Origin: Sequoia sempervirens
Taxonomy: Eukaryota; Streptophyta; Pinopsida; Cupressales; Cupressaceae
Length of the DNA: 64,000 nt
Direction: 5' to 3'
Assembly (NCBI GenBank): GCA_007258455.2
Contig: VDFB02000001.1
Location: 12,194,754 to 12,258,753, forward strand
The notes under the pieces are model-generated. The model was not told the DNA's origin and did no database searches. It was given only the letters and a program-made list of their open reading frames with translations. The position numbers were made by a program, and so were the translations under genes. Each line of letters starts with the position of its first letter. Within the stretch, counting starts at the first letter, position 1. Of the stretch, positions 60,978-64,000 are shown one piece after another.

Positions 60978-61143
60978 TATTAAAATAATATCTTTCTATT
61001 TTTGACATTAATGGTCATCTCATTGATGTTTCTAACTTCGTCCTTAGTAAACGATTGTTTCTTTTAGAAACATCGTATTTTGTAATCTATTTAAGGAACA
61101 TTCGTTCCTCTGATTAATGCACAACAACATCGATTCTGTAACA
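60978..61143 (+). repeat. 3' LTR of TRIM-like element
   Basis: Same length and ends as the 5' LTR. The two differences (CTTCG/CTTTG and AAACG/AAATG) are both CG in this copy and TG in the 5' LTR. Confidence 0.9.
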
Positions 61144-61446
61144 AGCTCCCCGAAGATAGTGAAATCTACATTTGGGAATTCAGTTGGTTCTCCCAAGGGG
61201 GGGAATGAGGGTAGCAATCCTCTGTTAAATAGAGCTGCTGCAACAGATGGTTTTGTGGATGGGCAAGAGTTTATGGGTTTAGAGGATCTAGAGCTAGAAG
61301 AAGAAAATCTATACACTAAAGTTGAGAAGAAGAAGAGTAAAAAGGGGAACAATACAGTGGGGGTTTCTACAAGAAATAGGGCCAAAGCGGATGTGGGAAT
61401 GTCGAAAGGCTCAGGTAGAAAATCAACTAAATGGAATAGAGAGTAG
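61144..61446 (+). pseudogene. LINE ORF1, 3' part
   Basis: Continuation of ORF1 after the TRIM-like element: SSPKIVKSTFGNSVG, an acidic stretch around LEDLELEEEN and a basic end (KKKSKKGNN, GSGRKSTKWNRE) with the stop at 61444-61446. Confidence 0.8.
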
Positions 61447-61517
61447 GAGTGTATTGAAAACATTGTGGATGGAACTCAAAAAACTATCCTGGATTTATGT
61501 AGAACTCCATCTAAAAA

Positions 61518-62700
61518 ATGAAAGTCATGTCATGGAATATTCGGGGACTAAACAGTTCCCATAAATAGGAAATTTTGCACAATTTTGCTAGAGACCATAA
61601 GCCGAATATTCTTATCATTAAGGAGACTAAAATGTCCAAAGATCGTGTGGAGCTGATTAAGATTTTTAAGAATGGTGGTGTTTAGGGTTGTAGTTTGGAT
61701 GGTGCCTCTAGGGGTTTGGCGACCTTTTGGAATCAGGACCGTATTCAAGGTACTCCAATTTTGGATGATGCTAATCATGTGGCCACTAGATTTAAGCACA
61801 TTAGAGATGACTTCAGTTGGATTTTGTCTAATATCTATGCGCCCAATAGTAAAACTGCTAGAAGGAATTTTTGAAAAAAACTTGAGTCTTTTAGGTCATG
61901 CTTTCCGAATGAGAACTGGGTTATTATGGGGGACTTTAATACACCTTTGTTGGAGTTTGAAAAATTTGGTGGATCTCAAATTTAGTTGGATAGTAAGTTG
62001 GATCTGATGAACTTTATCAATTCTCAATGTTTGCATGATGTGGGTCTCAAGGGGGCCACCTACACTTGGTCTAATAAGAGAGTAGGGAACGAGCTCATTC
62101 AAGTTAGGCTTGACAGAGCCTTAATTTCAGATAATTGGTTGAAGGACTACTGTTGTTCCTTACATGCTCTCTCCAGAATTGGCTGAGATCATTTCCCATT
62201 AAGTTTTATGGCTAAGTTTGTGTTAGGTAAGAGGAATTTTCCTTTTTGATTTGAGAAAATGTGGCTATCTCATCCTAAAATATTTAATTGCATTCATGTG
62301 TGGTGGAACATAAATGTTAATGGTACTGCCATGTTTAGAGTGGCTAAGAAACTTGGCGAAGTTAAATCTAAGATCAGGACTTGGAACAAGGAAGTTTTTG
62401 GGGATATTTTTGAGTCAAAAGATGCCATTCAACAGGACTTAAGGGATATTTAGGATTGTATCCAGAGAGATGGTTATGTGGGAGATACTCTTCAAAAGGA
62501 AAATGAAACTCTCTAAATATCATAATATTATCTCGAAGGAAGAGGATTATTGTAAACAAAGATCTAGATGTGCTTGGCTTGCTGCTGGGGACAAGAACAT
62601 CAGGTTTTTCCACTTGACTACCATGAAACATAGGGCCTCTAATCGTATTTCCTATATAATGAAAGATGGGGTTAAAATGAGAGAGAGAGGAAGAGATTAG
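61518..62700 (+). pseudogene. LINE ORF2: endonuclease region
   Basis: ATG at 61518 starts MKVMSWNIRGLNSSHK, the standard beginning of L1 endonuclease. It follows with IKETKM, SLDGASRGLATFW, SNIYAPNS, VIMGDFNTPL, TYTWSNKR, RLDRALIS and DHFPLSF, all endonuclease blocks, with the catalytic D-x-N (GDFN) and DH kept. In-frame stops at 61566, 61683, 61872, 61983, 62184, 62247 and 62451, and frameshifts near 62505 and in the GA run near 62687, make it inactive. Confidence 0.85.
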
Positions 62701-64000
62701 AGGTGAAGCTATTCAGTTCTTTGCTGATCTTCTTTCTGTTGGAGAATAGTTGAATGTGGATGCTCAAAATACTCTTATCGAGGCCATTCCTAATGTCTTG
62801 GATGATCATCAAAATAATCTCTTGACGGCTATCCCGTCACAGGATGAGGTTAGGAATGCTGTTTTTTCTTTTGAAGGCAATACGGCCCTTGGCCCAAACG
62901 GTTTCCCCATGTTCTTCTTCCAAGTATTTTGGGAAATTGTTGTTGATGATATTACTAATGCTATTAAAGAATTTTTTGGGGCTAGGAAATTTTTGAAACA
63001 ACATAATGCTAGCTTCATTGTTCTCATACCTAAATTCCCTCGTGCTAACTCTTTTGATTCTTTCCGTCCTATCAGTTTATGCAACTCTTTTTACAAGATT
63101 ATTTCTAAAGTGATCACTTCTAGATTGCTTGGGGTTCTTCCTATGCTGATCTCTCCTCAGCAGAGTGGTTTTGTTCTAGGTAGACAGATTCTGGACTCAA
63201 TAATTATGGTTCATGAGAATATCCACTCTCTTGAAGTTTCAAAAAACCAAGGCTTCTTGCTTAAACTGGACATGGCTAAGGCCTATGATAGGGTAGACTG
63301 TAAATTTTTGATTAAAGTCTTACAGGCTTTTGGGTTTTATGAAAGATTTCTACAATTGATATGGGAATTGATTTTTACTACTAGCACCTCAGTGATTATA
63401 AATGGGTCTTCTTCCTGTTTCTTTAAAGTGTCAAGAGGTGTCAGAAAAGGGGATCCTATCTCTCTGATTATTTTCACCCTCATGACTGAAAGTCTTGGGA
63501 GGTTCATGCATAAAAAAGTGATAGAAGGTAGTTTGAAAGGTTTAAAACCCTCTTTGGAAAATCTGGTCTACTCTCACCAGTAGTTTGTGGATGACACGAT
63601 GCTTATGGGAAGTGCTATTGTTGGTGAAGCCCAGGCTTTAAAGAGTTGTCTTGTTCTTTATGAGGAAGGTTCAGGGAAAAAGATTAATAGGACCAAAAGT
63701 TCCATCTATTTTTTCAATACCCCTGAGCATAGACAGAGGAAGATTGGAAATATCCTGGGTTGTGGTGTTAATTCCCTTCCTTCAACTTATTTGGGCCTTC
63801 CTTTAGGGTCCAAACCTCTAAATTCCTTTTGGAATTCTCTAGTTGATAGGTTCAACAGGAAATTCGCTGGTTGGAAAGGTACCCTTTTGAGTCAAGCTGG
63901 TAAAGTTCTATTACTTAAGGCTTCTCTTCAGAATTTGCCCGTTTATGCTCTCAGTCTGTCCAAGATCCTGGCTGAGTTTGTTGACATTATTGAAAAGATC
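62701..64000 (+). pseudogene. LINE ORF2: reverse transcriptase, partial at window end
   Basis: After a TAG at 62747, open 62750-63583: GPNGFP (Asp of GPDG changed to Asn), FRPISLCN, SGFVLGRQILD, KLDMAKAYDRV with the catalytic Asp kept, and SRGVRKGDPIS (RQGDPLS type). A TAG at 63581-63583 precedes FVDDTMLMG, the metal-binding Asp pair. The frame continues through INRTKSSIYFFNTP, YLGLPLGS and FAGWKGTLLSQAGKVLLLKA to the last base, so the element extends beyond the window. Confidence 0.85.

Larger units (their letters stand above)
59392..61143 (+). mobile_element. TRIM-like non-autonomous LTR element, 1752 bp
   Basis: Two 166-bp LTRs (59392-59557 and 60978-61143) differ at two positions. Target duplication AGCTC at 59387-59391 and 61144-61148. 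The primer-binding site TGGTATCAGAGC directly follows the 5' LTR, as in elements primed by initiator Met tRNA, and a purine tract precedes the 3' LTR. The 1420-bp interior has no gag or pol frame. Joining the flanks at one AGCTC gives the continuous LINE ORF1 reading HVELQSSPKIVKST. LTR ends are TA...CA, not TG...CA. It must move with help from an autonomous element, probably Copia-like given the primer site, but that is inference. Confidence 0.88.
57975..64000 (+). mobile_element. Near-full-length plant L1-type LINE (runs off window)
   Basis: ORF1 at 57984-59391 plus 61144-61446, ORF2 from 61518 to beyond 64000, split in ORF1 by the 1752-bp TRIM-like element. Without that insert the order ORF1, short spacer, endonuclease, RT is that of a complete plant L1. 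ORF2 has many stops. It belongs to a different family from the LINE at 52862, judging by RT sequence. Confidence 0.85.

Overview
This looks like nuclear DNA of a seed plant, most likely a gymnosperm such as a conifer. It is AT-rich and gene-poor and is built mainly from old, nested, mutated retroelements: plant L1 LINEs with a zf-RVT zinc-binding domain and RNase H, Ty3/gypsy pol remnants, solo LTRs, a short non-autonomous LTR element and a tRNA-derived SINE. The only cellular gene with an intact frame is a single-exon mTERF gene. The assignment to gymnosperms rests on repeat style and is an inference. No prokaryotic, organellar or rRNA gene is seen.

Layout. 1-1300: Ty3/gypsy protease remnant, polypurine tract and the start of a probable 3' LTR. 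2375-3595: probable LINE 3' end. 5000-8430: collinear but decayed Ty3/gypsy pol, with an RNase H-like domain placed before the RT. 10182-10970: exon-like remnants on the minus strand. 14410-23560: two LINE fragments on the minus strand; the larger one is split by a 3773-bp LTR-type insertion with a TAAAT target duplication. 24085-25221: intact mTERF gene. 29935-30276: exact 171-bp tandem duplication. 35.6-41.7 kb: degenerate tandem repeats, including a roughly 250-bp array made of related roughly 125-bp halves, an inverted copy of its unit, and a hairpin motif found three times. 42143-43280: second mTERF copy, broken by one extra base. 45762-46705: solo LTR inside the duplicated mTERF flank. 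52862-55935: 5'-truncated LINE. 57157-57384: SINE with a 16-bp target duplication. 57984 to the window end: a LINE whose ORF1 is split by a 1752-bp TRIM-like element with two 166-bp LTRs; its ORF2 runs off the window.

History. The two mTERF loci and their 3' flanks (about 24.05-27.85 kb and 42.1-49.49 kb) are a direct segmental duplication. The second copy then grew through a solo LTR, further inserted sequence and several local tandem duplications. Three insertions (the 3.8-kb LTR-type element, the TRIM-like element and the SINE) can be read back to their empty sites. In two of these the interrupted LINE reading frame becomes continuous once the insert and one target duplication are removed.

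No clearly new multi-gene system is visible. The most unusual items are the RNase H-before-RT order in the Ty3/gypsy remnant, the TRIM-like element with TA...CA ends and an inverted repeat enclosing its polypurine tract, and the repeat block at 37-41.7 kb with its shared hairpin.
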